A DNA stretch of 55,350 nt from Pontibacillus yanchengensis Y32 (GTDB lineage Bacteria; Bacillota; Bacilli; Bacillales; BH030062). How positions within the stretch are numbered: position 1 is the first letter of the stretch; every line of letters begins with the position of its first letter. The stretch spans positions 1 through 55,350 of the forward strand of contig NZ_AVBF01000024.1 in assembly GCF_000770635.1 (NCBI RefSeq), given 5' to 3'. Positions 45,588 through 53,815 of the stretch are shown here, one piece after another. The notes beneath the pieces are model-generated. The model worked only from the letters and a program-made list of their open reading frames with translations. It had not been told where the DNA came from and searched no databases. A program made the position numbers and the translations under genes.

Positions 45588-45594
45588 TTATCAG

Positions 45595-45634
45595 AATGGA
45601 GAGCCTGTTCATATTAACAGGCTCTCCATTTTTT
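45595..45634 (+). terminator. Rho-independent terminator
   Basis: A 15-bp perfect stem (45595-45609 with 45616-45630), then TTTT. Confidence 0.92.
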
Positions 45635-45732
45635 AAATGTTTAGAATGTGGCTATCAATATTGGTTTTTAACAATTCTTTTTTCTGGTACAACATGAGGT
45701 GAGTTTTCTATATATAAGTCTTTGTAATTTCG

Positions 45733-45873
45733 TTATTTATGAGTGTATGCAATTAAAATAATTTGCTCCTCCGATTCATTCTTAAGTTTATTTTCTAATG
45801 CTTTAATTTCATGGAGCATTTCATCGGAAAGATTGGCTGTATTGTAATCTTCCATCATGGACTGGTTTTCCAT
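45733..45873 (-). CDS. Small acidic protein, 46 residues
   Basis: A 46-codon frame with a very strong AAAAGGAGGG site before the ATG. The product is hydrophilic and helical (LSDEMLHEIKALENKLKNESEEQ), ending in YTHK. The spacing suits a short coiled coil. No family is recognised, but the ribosome binding site and codon use support a real gene. It is transcribed divergently from the MetOD1 gene. Confidence 0.7.
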   Translation of the reverse strand: MENQSMMEDYNTANLSDEMLHEIKALENKLKNESEEQIILIAYTHK

Positions 45874-46055
45874 TATAAACCCTCCTTTTTTGTTTAGTAA
45901 TAGCACGTAGCAAGATTATTTATTCATTCCATGTTAACTAAATATCTTTTTACCTGACCGAAATCTTTAAGAAATGTTTACTAAGCTTGGTTTTAGTGTA
46001 TTAGAAGTGTAGCAAATACATCATTTGATTATGGGAAGAGACAGGGGTGAATATG

Positions 46056-46679
46056 ATGAATAGTCAATTAAGTAGCCAGCTCTTTTTATCAAAATTAATT
46101 GCACAATATGCCAACATACATCACCAAAGTATTGGTGCAAAAGCAGAGGAATACATCCGTCAATTAGGTATTCGTACAGGAGAATGGGTAGAAAGTTTCT
46201 ATCTAAATCAACCTTATACATTATCTGTGGATGAGTATGCTGAGTTAATTGTAGATATAAAAAACTCAATCGGTGGGCATTTTGAAATTGATTCTGTCCA
46301 TCCTGATTGTGTAGTAGTGAAGGCTCATCAATGTCCATTCGGGGATGTGGTTAAGGATGCACCTCATTTGTGCATGATGACATCTAGTGTGTTTGGTGGC
46401 ATAGCCTCTCGACATTTTGGATATGGGAAAGTAAGCATTCAAGAACGAATAGCAAATGGTGACGATGGATGTAAGGTTTATATTTATTTTTCACCAAATG
46501 AGGTTGAAGGTGAAGAATATATAGATTTACCCGTTACACCAGAACAAGGGGACCCTTTTACTTGGGAAGAAGAGACCATTAAAATGTTAGGTGAAGAATT
46601 ACGAAAAAGCGATGACATGGTTTCAGAATTATTAGCAGAAATTGAAGAATTGAAAAAACAGGTCAACAAACAAAAATGA
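46056..46679 (+). CDS. MetOD1 (methanogen output domain 1) protein
   Basis: About 207 residues. An N-terminal helical part (to about 40) is followed by the MetOD1 core (IKNSIGGHFEIDSVHPDCVVVKAHQCPFGDVVKDAPHLCMMTSSVFGGIASRHFGY), with conserved Cys and His residues that could bind metal. The C-terminus (about 170-207) is a coiled coil (LGEELRKSDDMVSELLAEIEELKKQV). MetOD1 is often fused to sensor or kinase modules; here it is alone, suggesting a dimeric sensor or adaptor. ATG 46056 has AGGGG eight bases upstream; ATG 46053 is also possible. Confidence 0.78.
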   Translation: MNSQLSSQLFLSKLIAQYANIHHQSIGAKAEEYIRQLGIRTGEWVESFYLNQPYTLSVDEYAELIVDIKNSIGGHFEIDSVHPDCVVVKAHQCPFGDVVKDAPHLCMMTSSVFGGIASRHFGYGKVSIQERIANGDDGCKVYIYFSPNEVEGEEYIDLPVTPEQGDPFTWEEETIKMLGEELRKSDDMVSELLAEIEELKKQVNKQK

Positions 46680-46688
46680 ATTGATTAA

Positions 46689-46716
46689 AGAGTGCAGCAT
46701 CTCTGTGCTCTTTTTT
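46689..46716 (+). terminator. Rho-independent terminator
   Basis: An 8-bp stem with two G-U pairs (46689-46696 with 46704-46711) and six T. Confidence 0.8.
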
Positions 46717-46794
46717 ATGCGTGAAATTTGCTGATTGTATTCGTTACATTGTATGGTGAACTAGCAGTACTCAAACAAAGAAGGGAGTCTAATG

Positions 46795-47784
46795 ATGACA
46801 TTTCGAGCATTACTAGCAACAAAACAAGAAGAAAACGTTACAACAGAGATAGTAAACCGAACAGAAGCAGACCTGCCTGAAGGAGATGTAACCGTTAAGG
46901 TTGCTTATTCAAGTGTGAATTATAAAGATGGTTTAGCTACAGTCTCTAAATCTAAAGTTGTACCACAATACCCAATTGTACCTGGAATTGATTTAGCCGG
47001 AACTGTGGTAGATTCCAGTAATGAACGTTATGAAGAGGGAGACCAAGTAATTGTTACGAGCTATGAGCTTGGTGTTTCACATGATGGTGGATTTAGTGAA
47101 TATGCCCGTGTTAATAGTGACTGGATTGTACCTTTACCTGAAGGCATGACATTAAAGGAAGCCATGACATTTGGTACAGCAGGATTTACAGCTGCATTAT
47201 CTGTTCATAAGCTAGAACAAAATGGTTTAACTCCAGAAGATGGTCCAGTTCTAGTTCAAGGGGCTACTGGTGGTGTTGGTAGTATGGCTGTAGCGATGCT
47301 ATCAAAGCGAGGATTTAATGTAGTGGCTTCAACAGGGAAAGAATCAGAAGCAGACTTCTTGCGATCTATAGGGGCTTCAGACGTTATTGGTCGAGAAGAT
47401 GTGACTCCAGAGAAGGTTAAGCCATTACAAAAGCAAACATGGGCAGCTGCAGTTGACCCTGTTGGTGGCAAACCTCTAGCTTCAGTACTTAGTTCACTGA
47501 AATATGGAGGTGCAGTCGCAGTAAGTGGATTAACTGCCGGAGTTGAAATTCCAACAACAGTTATGCCATTTATCCTTAGGGGTGTAGATTTGCTAGGCGT
47601 TGATTCTGTGTATTGTCCAATGGAGACTCGGAAAAAGGTATGGCAACGAATTGCGACTGATTTAAAACCAAATCAATTAAACACCATTGAACGTGAAATA
47701 TCTTTAGAGGAACTACCTCATACATTAAGCGATATTTTGCAAAGTAATGTTAAAGGACGTACGATTGTAACGTTAGGGGAATAA
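46795..47784 (+). CDS. YhdH/YhfP-type quinone oxidoreductase (AcuI-like)
   Basis: A 329-residue medium-chain reductase. The N-terminus VAYSSVNYKDGLATVSKSKVVPQYPIVPGIDLAGTVVDS is diagnostic for the YhdH/YhfP/AcuI group. The NADPH Rossmann motif is VQGATGGVGSMAV, and there are no zinc ligands. AcuI-like members reduce acryloyl-CoA; YhfP's substrate is unproven. Its own terminator follows. ATG 46795 suits GGGAG better than ATG 46792. Confidence 0.9.
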   Translation: MTFRALLATKQEENVTTEIVNRTEADLPEGDVTVKVAYSSVNYKDGLATVSKSKVVPQYPIVPGIDLAGTVVDSSNERYEEGDQVIVTSYELGVSHDGGFSEYARVNSDWIVPLPEGMTLKEAMTFGTAGFTAALSVHKLEQNGLTPEDGPVLVQGATGGVGSMAVAMLSKRGFNVVASTGKESEADFLRSIGASDVIGREDVTPEKVKPLQKQTWAAAVDPVGGKPLASVLSSLKYGGAVAVSGLTAGVEIPTTVMPFILRGVDLLGVDSVYCPMETRKKVWQRIATDLKPNQLNTIEREISLEELPHTLSDILQSNVKGRTIVTLGE

Positions 47785-47808
47785 TCCTATCGACATATAC
47801 GGTATAAT

Positions 47809-47840
47809 AAGGACATCTGCCAAGTTGGTAGATGTCCTTT
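47809..47840 (+). terminator. Rho-independent terminator
   Basis: A 14-bp stem AAGGACATCTGCCA with its near-complement (one wobble), then a T-rich tail, after the YhfP-like gene. Confidence 0.85.
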
Positions 47841-47975
47841 CTCATATTTGTTTACCTTTATAAAATGTTTGTTATCTCTAACCTCTACCAGGTTGGAAAC
47901 ATGAGCTATTGTTCCTTAGTAATAAAGTTACAGGATGTAACATTTTGTGCTAACATAAAAATAGATTTTACATAA

Positions 47976-47994
47976 GACAATGATAATCAACTGA
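47976..47994 (+). promoter_or_regulatory. Fur box-like operator
   Basis: GACAATGATAATCAACTGA matches the 19-bp Fur consensus at the central AATGATAATCA. It lies just before the ribosome binding site of the siderophore hydroxylase gene, where bound Fur would block transcription when iron is plentiful. Confidence 0.75.
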
Positions 47995-48005
47995 GGAGTG
48001 AAGGA

Positions 48006-49313
48006 ATGAAAGAACATAAATTCATGTATGACATCATTGGTGTAGGGATTGGCCCTTTTAATTTAAGCTTAGCTGCATTACTGGAGGATCAACCAGAGAT
48101 TAATGCACTCTTTTTTGAACAAACTGAAACATTTAATTGGCATCCGGGAATGTTGATTGAAGGTACAGTCATGCAAGTTCCATTTATTGCAGACTTAGTA
48201 ACAATGGCAGACCCTAAAAGTAAATATACATTTTTGAATTATGTGAATGAACATGAACGTATGTACCAATTCTACTTTTTACAACGACTTGATATCCCAA
48301 GAAGAGAATATAATGACTACTGCCAATGGGTAGCAAACGACATAAATAGTTGTAAGTTTGGTTCGAAGGTGGAGGATATCCGACATTCAGAAGAAGGAGA
48401 AGATCATTATATAATAGACATTATGAATGTTGAGTCAGGTGAGCAAGAACGGTATAGAAGCAAACATATCGTAATGGGAACAGGTAGTGTACCAACAATG
48501 CCCCAATCCTTTCAAGATTTACCTAACGAAGATGTATTTCATACTGCAGAATTTTTATCTCATCAGGAACGATGTAGACGTGCAAAATCTATATCGGTTA
48601 TAGGCTCTGGTCAAAGTGCAGCAGAAACGTTTCGTGAACTTTTGAAGGAACAGTGTGAGTTTGGCTACCGTTTAGATTGGATTACAAGATCTGGTTTTGC
48701 GTCGATGGAAGAATCAAAATTAAGTTTAGAGCACTTTTCACCAGATTATGTTGATTATTTCTATCAGCTCCCACAGAAGCAAAAAGAGGAAGTGTTTGCT
48801 TCACAAGATTTATTTTATAAAGGCATAAGTAATCATACAATTACAGATATTTATAACCTTCTGTATGAAAATTCAATAGGTACAAATGAAGTGAATGTAA
48901 GTTTGCGTGTCCTTTCTGAAGTAGAGAATATTCGTAGGAAAGAAGATGGAATTTCATACGAAATTAATTGTTTGCATACTGAAAAAAAGGAACGTTTCAC
49001 TCTCGATAGTGAGGTGGTAATTGCAGCAACAGGGTATAAACCATACGTTCCAGAATTCATTCATAATCTGACATCTCTATTAAGATGGGATGAAGAGGGC
49101 CGTTATAAAGTTCTTGGTGATTACCGTTTAGATAAAACAAAAGAAACTAGTAATGAAATATATGTTCATAGCGGAATCTCGCATACACATGGAGTGGGAT
49201 CAACCAATTTAGGTTTGGCTGTTCATCGGAATAAGGTAATTATAAATCATCTAATGGGGAGAGAAATATATAAAATCCCTGAGAAAAATGTATTCCAAAC
49301 CTTTGATGTATAA
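48006..49313 (+). CDS. SidA/IucD/PvdA-type N-hydroxylating monooxygenase
   Basis: A 435-residue FAD- and NADPH-dependent enzyme. The FAD motif is GVGIGPFNLSLAAL, followed by the family block WHPGMLIEGTVMQVPFIADLVTMADPKSKYTFLNYV. The NADPH motif is VIGSGQSAAETF, and the C-terminal ATGYKPYVPEF is conserved. It hydroxylates the side-chain amine of lysine or ornithine to make the hydroxamate of a siderophore (IucD type most likely). No siderophore synthetase (IucA/IucC) or uptake gene is in the window. The Fur-like site upstream supports iron control. Confidence 0.92.
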   Translation: MKEHKFMYDIIGVGIGPFNLSLAALLEDQPEINALFFEQTETFNWHPGMLIEGTVMQVPFIADLVTMADPKSKYTFLNYVNEHERMYQFYFLQRLDIPRREYNDYCQWVANDINSCKFGSKVEDIRHSEEGEDHYIIDIMNVESGEQERYRSKHIVMGTGSVPTMPQSFQDLPNEDVFHTAEFLSHQERCRRAKSISVIGSGQSAAETFRELLKEQCEFGYRLDWITRSGFASMEESKLSLEHFSPDYVDYFYQLPQKQKEEVFASQDLFYKGISNHTITDIYNLLYENSIGTNEVNVSLRVLSEVENIRRKEDGISYEINCLHTEKKERFTLDSEVVIAATGYKPYVPEFIHNLTSLLRWDEEGRYKVLGDYRLDKTKETSNEIYVHSGISHTHGVGSTNLGLAVHRNKVIINHLMGREIYKIPEKNVFQTFDV

Positions 49314-49323
49314 AAAAGTGCCT

Positions 49324-49358
49324 ATGATCAGCTAGTCCGTTCTAGTTGATCATTTTTT
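49324..49358 (+). terminator. Rho-independent terminator
   Basis: A 12-bp stem with one wobble (49324-49335 with 49342-49353) and six T after the hydroxylase gene. Confidence 0.88.
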
Positions 49359-49433
49359 GCTTAATTAAAAAACTTAAAAAGACTACATACCTACAAATGT
49401 TTCTGATGGGGTTAAAAGTGAGGTGAATATGAG

Positions 49434-52373
49434 ATGAAACATCATCAAAAATGGCCGCTTACCAAATGGATATGGAGTTCTTTTATACGAACTGCTCTTA
49501 TACCTTTATTAGTCGTTGAATTGTTATTTATAGGGATGTATTTTGTAACATATGAATGGTCTAAACGTACTACGGTTGACTCTTTGAGAGAAGAGGCTCA
49601 TCAAGATCTTCAACAAATGGCCTCTAGAGAAGGAGAAGTTATTGCAAATCAAATTCAATCGATATCAAATTCAACTAATCTGTATCGCAAACAAGTTGCG
49701 AAGGCATTAGAAGTTCCAGCACAGCTTTCTCCTGAAGATGAAAACCGTCTAGGTTACTCTAGTAAAGGCGTTTATTATTCAAAGAGTAATCTTGATAATG
49801 ATGGAGCTGCAGTGTACTATAGTGCAATAAGAACAGCTGCTAAACATGATAAAGAAAAGGTAGCCCAACTCCTATCAACGCAATCCTTGATGAAAGACAT
49901 ATATGAAACGCATTTATTAGCTTCTGCTGTCTATATGAATACATATGATTCACTAAATATTATTTATCCTTATTTTGATGTATTAGATCAATATTCAGCT
50001 AGCATGTATATACCTCAGTATAACTTTTACTTTAAAGCCAATGAGGAATATAACCCTTCTAGAGGAGTTGTGTGGACGGATGCATATTTAGATCCTGCTG
50101 GTAAAGGTTGGATTGCTTCTTCGATTGCCCCTGTTTATAATCGAGGTTTTCTTGAAGGGGTAGTAGGAATAGACGTGACGATATCGAACATAGCAAATAA
50201 TGTATTAGACTTAAACATTCCGTGGAGCGGTTTTGGTATGCTGATAGAGGAAGATGGTACAATTCTTGCTCTACCGAAACAAGGAGAAGAGGTATTTGGC
50301 ATCACAGAATTGAATGAACATACCTATCAAAGTGCAGTCATGAAGAATACGCTTAAGCCTGATAAATTTAACATGTTTAAGCGTAAAGAGACGCAGCATA
50401 TTGCTTCCATTATGGATGGGAAAAAGAACGGTATGACAAAAGCGAATTTGAATAATGAGCAACAACTAGTTGTGTGGTCCACTATTCCTGAAACAGGATG
50501 GAAGCTCATGGCAGTTGTGAAGGAAAATAATATTTATAAGAATATCTCTACAGTAAATTCCCATCTAATTAAAATTGGTGTGCTCATGATTGCTGGCTTA
50601 CTCATTGTCTACTTACTTTACTTTTTATACCTATACCGAAAAACACATAAGATGAGTAATCAAATATCTGAGCCATTAGTAGAAATGAATGAAATGGTTG
50701 ATGACATAGGAAAAGGGAATTATTTTCAAAGCCAGAAATCCTTTTCTATTATAGAATTGGACAAAATATCTAATAGCATTACAGCAATGGGGCACAACTT
50801 AGGGAGTGCTTACAAGGAATTAGAAAGTGCTCAATCCAAAGTAGAAGATAAGGAGTCAGACTTAAGGGCACTTATCTCTTCCATTGATGATATCATCATG
50901 CGTATTGATTCTGATGGTCGCTATATTAATATTTGGACTAGTGATGAACAAAAATTAACTCGACCTAAGGATGAACTGTTTCGCTCTTCTATACAAGAAG
51001 TGTTCCCTAAAGAAGATGCAGATTTATTCATGTCTACCATTAAAGAAGTGGACAGGACAAAGCAATCAAAGAATCTTGAATATTATATCCAAACTATGAG
51101 TGGATATCGCTGGTTCCAAGGTCGATTATCACCTATATATGGTACAGATGATCAACAAAAACATTTCGTGCTAAGTGTAAGGGATATTACGGATTTGAAG
51201 GAGCTACAAGAATCCCTTCGACATGCCAAAGAAGAAGCAGAGCGCGCTTCAGCGGCTAAATCTGACTTCTTGTCTAGTATGAGTCATGAGCTTCGAACAC
51301 CAATGAATGCTATCTTAGGATTTGCTCAGCTACTTGAATTTGATGCTGATGAATCTTTAACAGAATCTCAATTGGAAAATGTAGAAGAGATAATTAAGGC
51401 AGGTAACCACTTACTAACTTTGATTAATGAAATACTTGATTTAGCCAAAATTGAATCTGGAAAACTAACTGTATCCATTGAGCCTGTCGAAATAGCACCT
51501 GTGGTTGAGGAAGTTATGAGTATTACCCAGCCGTTAGCTGATAGACGAGAAATCACACTTGATCAGTCCATAGAACCATATGAATCAACATATGTTTATG
51601 CTGATCGAACTCGATTGAAGCAAGTTTTGCTTAATCTATTATCCAATGCAGTCAAATATAATGAAGATAGAGGGAAGATTCGATTTAGCTGTTATACACA
51701 AAATGACCATATGCAATTCATCGTTGAAGATTCTGGTTTTGGTATAGAAGAAGAAGAAATACAACATATATTCGAACCATTTACTAGAGTGAAAGAAGAT
51801 AGCCCTATTGAAGGTACAGGTATTGGTTTAACGTTAACAAAGCAACTTGTCGCGATGATGAATGGAACTATTTCGGTTAAAAGTCAGGTTGGAAAAGGGA
51901 GTACATTTTGGGTTGAACTTCCTTTGGTAGAAGAAGTAGAGGGTATAAACCAAGGTGTATCAGCGGCTATCAATGAAGAACCTTTTAGCTTTGTTAACAA
52001 AAAGAAGTTATTATATATTGAAGACAATCCTGCTAATTTACATTTAGTTCAGAAGATTCTTCGTAAGTATGATGATATTGAATTGTTTTCTGCTGTTAAT
52101 GGTGAGATTGGGATTGATTTAGCTCAAGCACATGAGCCTGACTTAATTTTATTAGACTTAAATTTACCAGGTATTGATGGGTATGAAGTGCTTGAGAAAC
52201 TGAGAGGAATTCATGAGACAAAGAACATTACAATTGTAGCAATTAGTGCCAATGCAATGCCGAGAGATGTAGAAAAAGGTTTGGCAGCTGGATTTCAGGA
52301 TTATATGACTAAGCCTTTACAGGTATCTAAATTCTCACAAATGATTCATAAATACATGTATAAGGATGATTGA
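49434..52373 (+). CDS. Hybrid sensor histidine kinase (Cache-HAMP-PAS-HisKA-HATPase-REC)
   Basis: A 979-residue protein. Membrane helix at about 15-38, an extracellular dCache-like sensor (about 40-375, with GRGVVWTDAYLDPAGKGWIAS-type residues), second helix at about 379-402, HAMP (405-455), and PAS (480-600, IDDIIMRIDSDGRYINIWTSDE). HisKA has phospho-acceptor His618 in SMSHELRTPMNAI. The ATPase domain contains NLLSNAVKYNEDRG and GTGIGLTLTKQL. The C-terminal receiver has Asp908 in LILLDLNLPG. Signal: probably a small extracellular molecule bound by Cache. It lies 92 bases before a LytTR response regulator. Confidence 0.92.
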   Translation: MKHHQKWPLTKWIWSSFIRTALIPLLVVELLFIGMYFVTYEWSKRTTVDSLREEAHQDLQQMASREGEVIANQIQSISNSTNLYRKQVAKALEVPAQLSPEDENRLGYSSKGVYYSKSNLDNDGAAVYYSAIRTAAKHDKEKVAQLLSTQSLMKDIYETHLLASAVYMNTYDSLNIIYPYFDVLDQYSASMYIPQYNFYFKANEEYNPSRGVVWTDAYLDPAGKGWIASSIAPVYNRGFLEGVVGIDVTISNIANNVLDLNIPWSGFGMLIEEDGTILALPKQGEEVFGITELNEHTYQSAVMKNTLKPDKFNMFKRKETQHIASIMDGKKNGMTKANLNNEQQLVVWSTIPETGWKLMAVVKENNIYKNISTVNSHLIKIGVLMIAGLLIVYLLYFLYLYRKTHKMSNQISEPLVEMNEMVDDIGKGNYFQSQKSFSIIELDKISNSITAMGHNLGSAYKELESAQSKVEDKESDLRALISSIDDIIMRIDSDGRYINIWTSDEQKLTRPKDELFRSSIQEVFPKEDADLFMSTIKEVDRTKQSKNLEYYIQTMSGYRWFQGRLSPIYGTDDQQKHFVLSVRDITDLKELQESLRHAKEEAERASAAKSDFLSSMSHELRTPMNAILGFAQLLEFDADESLTESQLENVEEIIKAGNHLLTLINEILDLAKIESGKLTVSIEPVEIAPVVEEVMSITQPLADRREITLDQSIEPYESTYVYADRTRLKQVLLNLLSNAVKYNEDRGKIRFSCYTQNDHMQFIVEDSGFGIEEEEIQHIFEPFTRVKEDSPIEGTGIGLTLTKQLVAMMNGTISVKSQVGKGSTFWVELPLVEEVEGINQGVSAAINEEPFSFVNKKKLLYIEDNPANLHLVQKILRKYDDIELFSAVNGEIGIDLAQAHEPDLILLDLNLPGIDGYEVLEKLRGIHETKNITIVAISANAMPRDVEKGLAAGFQDYMTKPLQVSKFSQMIHKYMYKDD

Positions 52374-52465
52374 GAAAGAGTGGTAATATGTCACAAACCC
52401 TAAACAAAGTAACCGTTTTCCCTTATACTAGTATTATGAAATTATAAATTTGTAGGATGGTGCAC

Positions 52466-53203
52466 ATGCCATATAGCATTTTAATAGCAGATGACCAAGA
52501 AGCTTCACGAAAGCTACTTAGACAAATGATTGATAAGATGGTAGTGGATTCGTTTGAAATTATCGATGAGGCAAAAGACGGGGAAGAACTTATAGAGAAA
52601 GCATTATTACATCAGCCCGACTTAGTTCTTTGTGATATAGAAATGCCAAAAATAAAAGGAATTAAAGCCATTCGAGAGATTCAAAAGAGTATGCCAACAC
52701 TTGACTATATTTTTACTACTGCGCATGAATCATTTGCTGTGGAAGCATTTGAATTATATGCAGTAGATTATGTATTAAAACCTATTCAAATGAGTAGGCT
52801 AATGCTGGCATTGGAAAGAGCTAAGGCTATTTTGGAAAAAAAACAGCCTCAACCTCCACAAAGAGCGAAAGCTTTTACACGTATTCCAATAAGATTCAAC
52901 CGTTCCATGTATTATATCCAGGTTGATGATATCTTGTTTATCGAAAAAAATGATCGAAAGTCCATTATTCATACTATTAGTGAACAATACTCCTCGTCAG
53001 AAACTCTAGAATACTTTCTAGATTATCTAGACAATCGTTTTGTACAGTCACATCGTTCCTTTATTATTAATCTTACTCATGTTGCAAGGATACAAACATC
53101 TGGGAAGAGTTATCTAGTGTATTTTGATGGGTACGAAGAGCCTGCTCAAATTTCAAAACAAAATATCAACCGAGTGCAGCAACTATTGGATGCACCTATT
53201 TAG
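52466..53203 (+). CDS. LytTR-type response regulator (LytR/AgrA class)
   Basis: A 245-residue regulator. The receiver (about 1-120) has the acidic pair in ILIADDQEASRK, phospho-acceptor Asp57 in VLCDIEMP, the Thr of FTTAHE and the Lys of VLKPIQ. The LytTR DNA-binding domain (about 140-240) contains IPIRFNRSMYYIQVDDILFIEKNDRKSIIHT and FVQSHRSFIINLTHVARI. It probably acts downstream of the adjacent hybrid kinase. ATG 52466 is preferred because the ribosome binding site overlaps ATG 52457. Confidence 0.92.
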   Translation: MPYSILIADDQEASRKLLRQMIDKMVVDSFEIIDEAKDGEELIEKALLHQPDLVLCDIEMPKIKGIKAIREIQKSMPTLDYIFTTAHESFAVEAFELYAVDYVLKPIQMSRLMLALERAKAILEKKQPQPPQRAKAFTRIPIRFNRSMYYIQVDDILFIEKNDRKSIIHTISEQYSSSETLEYFLDYLDNRFVQSHRSFIINLTHVARIQTSGKSYLVYFDGYEEPAQISKQNINRVQQLLDAPI

Positions 53204-53204
53204 G

Positions 53205-53231
53205 AGCAACGTTCTTCGTTGCTTCTTTTTT
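53205..53231 (+). terminator. Rho-independent terminator
   Basis: Stem AGCAACG/CGTTGCT with loop TTCTT and a T-run, immediately after the response regulator gene. Confidence 0.9.
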
Positions 53232-53664
53232 TGTTTTATAGGCTGCTACATCACGTAACAACATCAACCAAACAAGGCATTCTGAGCTTACGTTCTGCAT
53301 GGATAGATAAGGGAAACTAGGTTGTAGTGTTTTATATGTTGAACAATTCCCTCTAAATATGTTTTAAAAAGGTAATTATTGGGGGTGAATAGGTGAAGGT
53401 TACGCTTGAAAGGGGTGTTTTTACGTCTATATGAGCGTTTTTCGTTTTGACCATTTTTTGGTTTGTTGGTAATCTATAGTTGAGGTTAGTAATTGGTTAA
53501 AAAGTATTAGGTCTTTCGTTTCGGTAAAGAAGTGCTTAATTTTCTCCTTTCGATTATTAAGTAGCATAATTAATTGTTTTTACCATATTGGCCTCCAAGA
53601 AGTATAAATAAAAAGAACCCATTTATAGGGAATTAGAGACGACTGGAAATATATAGAGACGGAA
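53232..53664. other. Intergenic region with repeat fragment and micro-ORFs
   Basis: Bases 53240-53300 resemble part of the 41.4-kb repeat (CTGCTACATCACGTAACAAC). GGGGGTG precedes a 13-codon frame from GTG 53393 to 53434, which overlaps a second 13-codon frame starting ATG 53431. No conventional gene is seen. Confidence 0.4.
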
Positions 53665-53694
53665 AAAGTAATGCAGTAATGCATTGCTTTTTTT
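53665..53694 (+). terminator. Orphan Rho-independent terminator
   Basis: A stem AAGTAATGCA/TGCATTGCTT (one wobble) with loop GTAA and seven T. No gene lies between it and the previous terminator at 53205, so it may end an unannotated RNA. Confidence 0.7.
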
Positions 53695-53815
53695 ATGATT
53701 AATATAGGTAACTACAATAAATAATAAAGCGTCTACTAGCTCAGTATCACTTCTCTAGGCATGTGTGCATATAGTACATCACACTAAGTGTGAGTCTATA
53801 GGGAGTGATGTTTCC

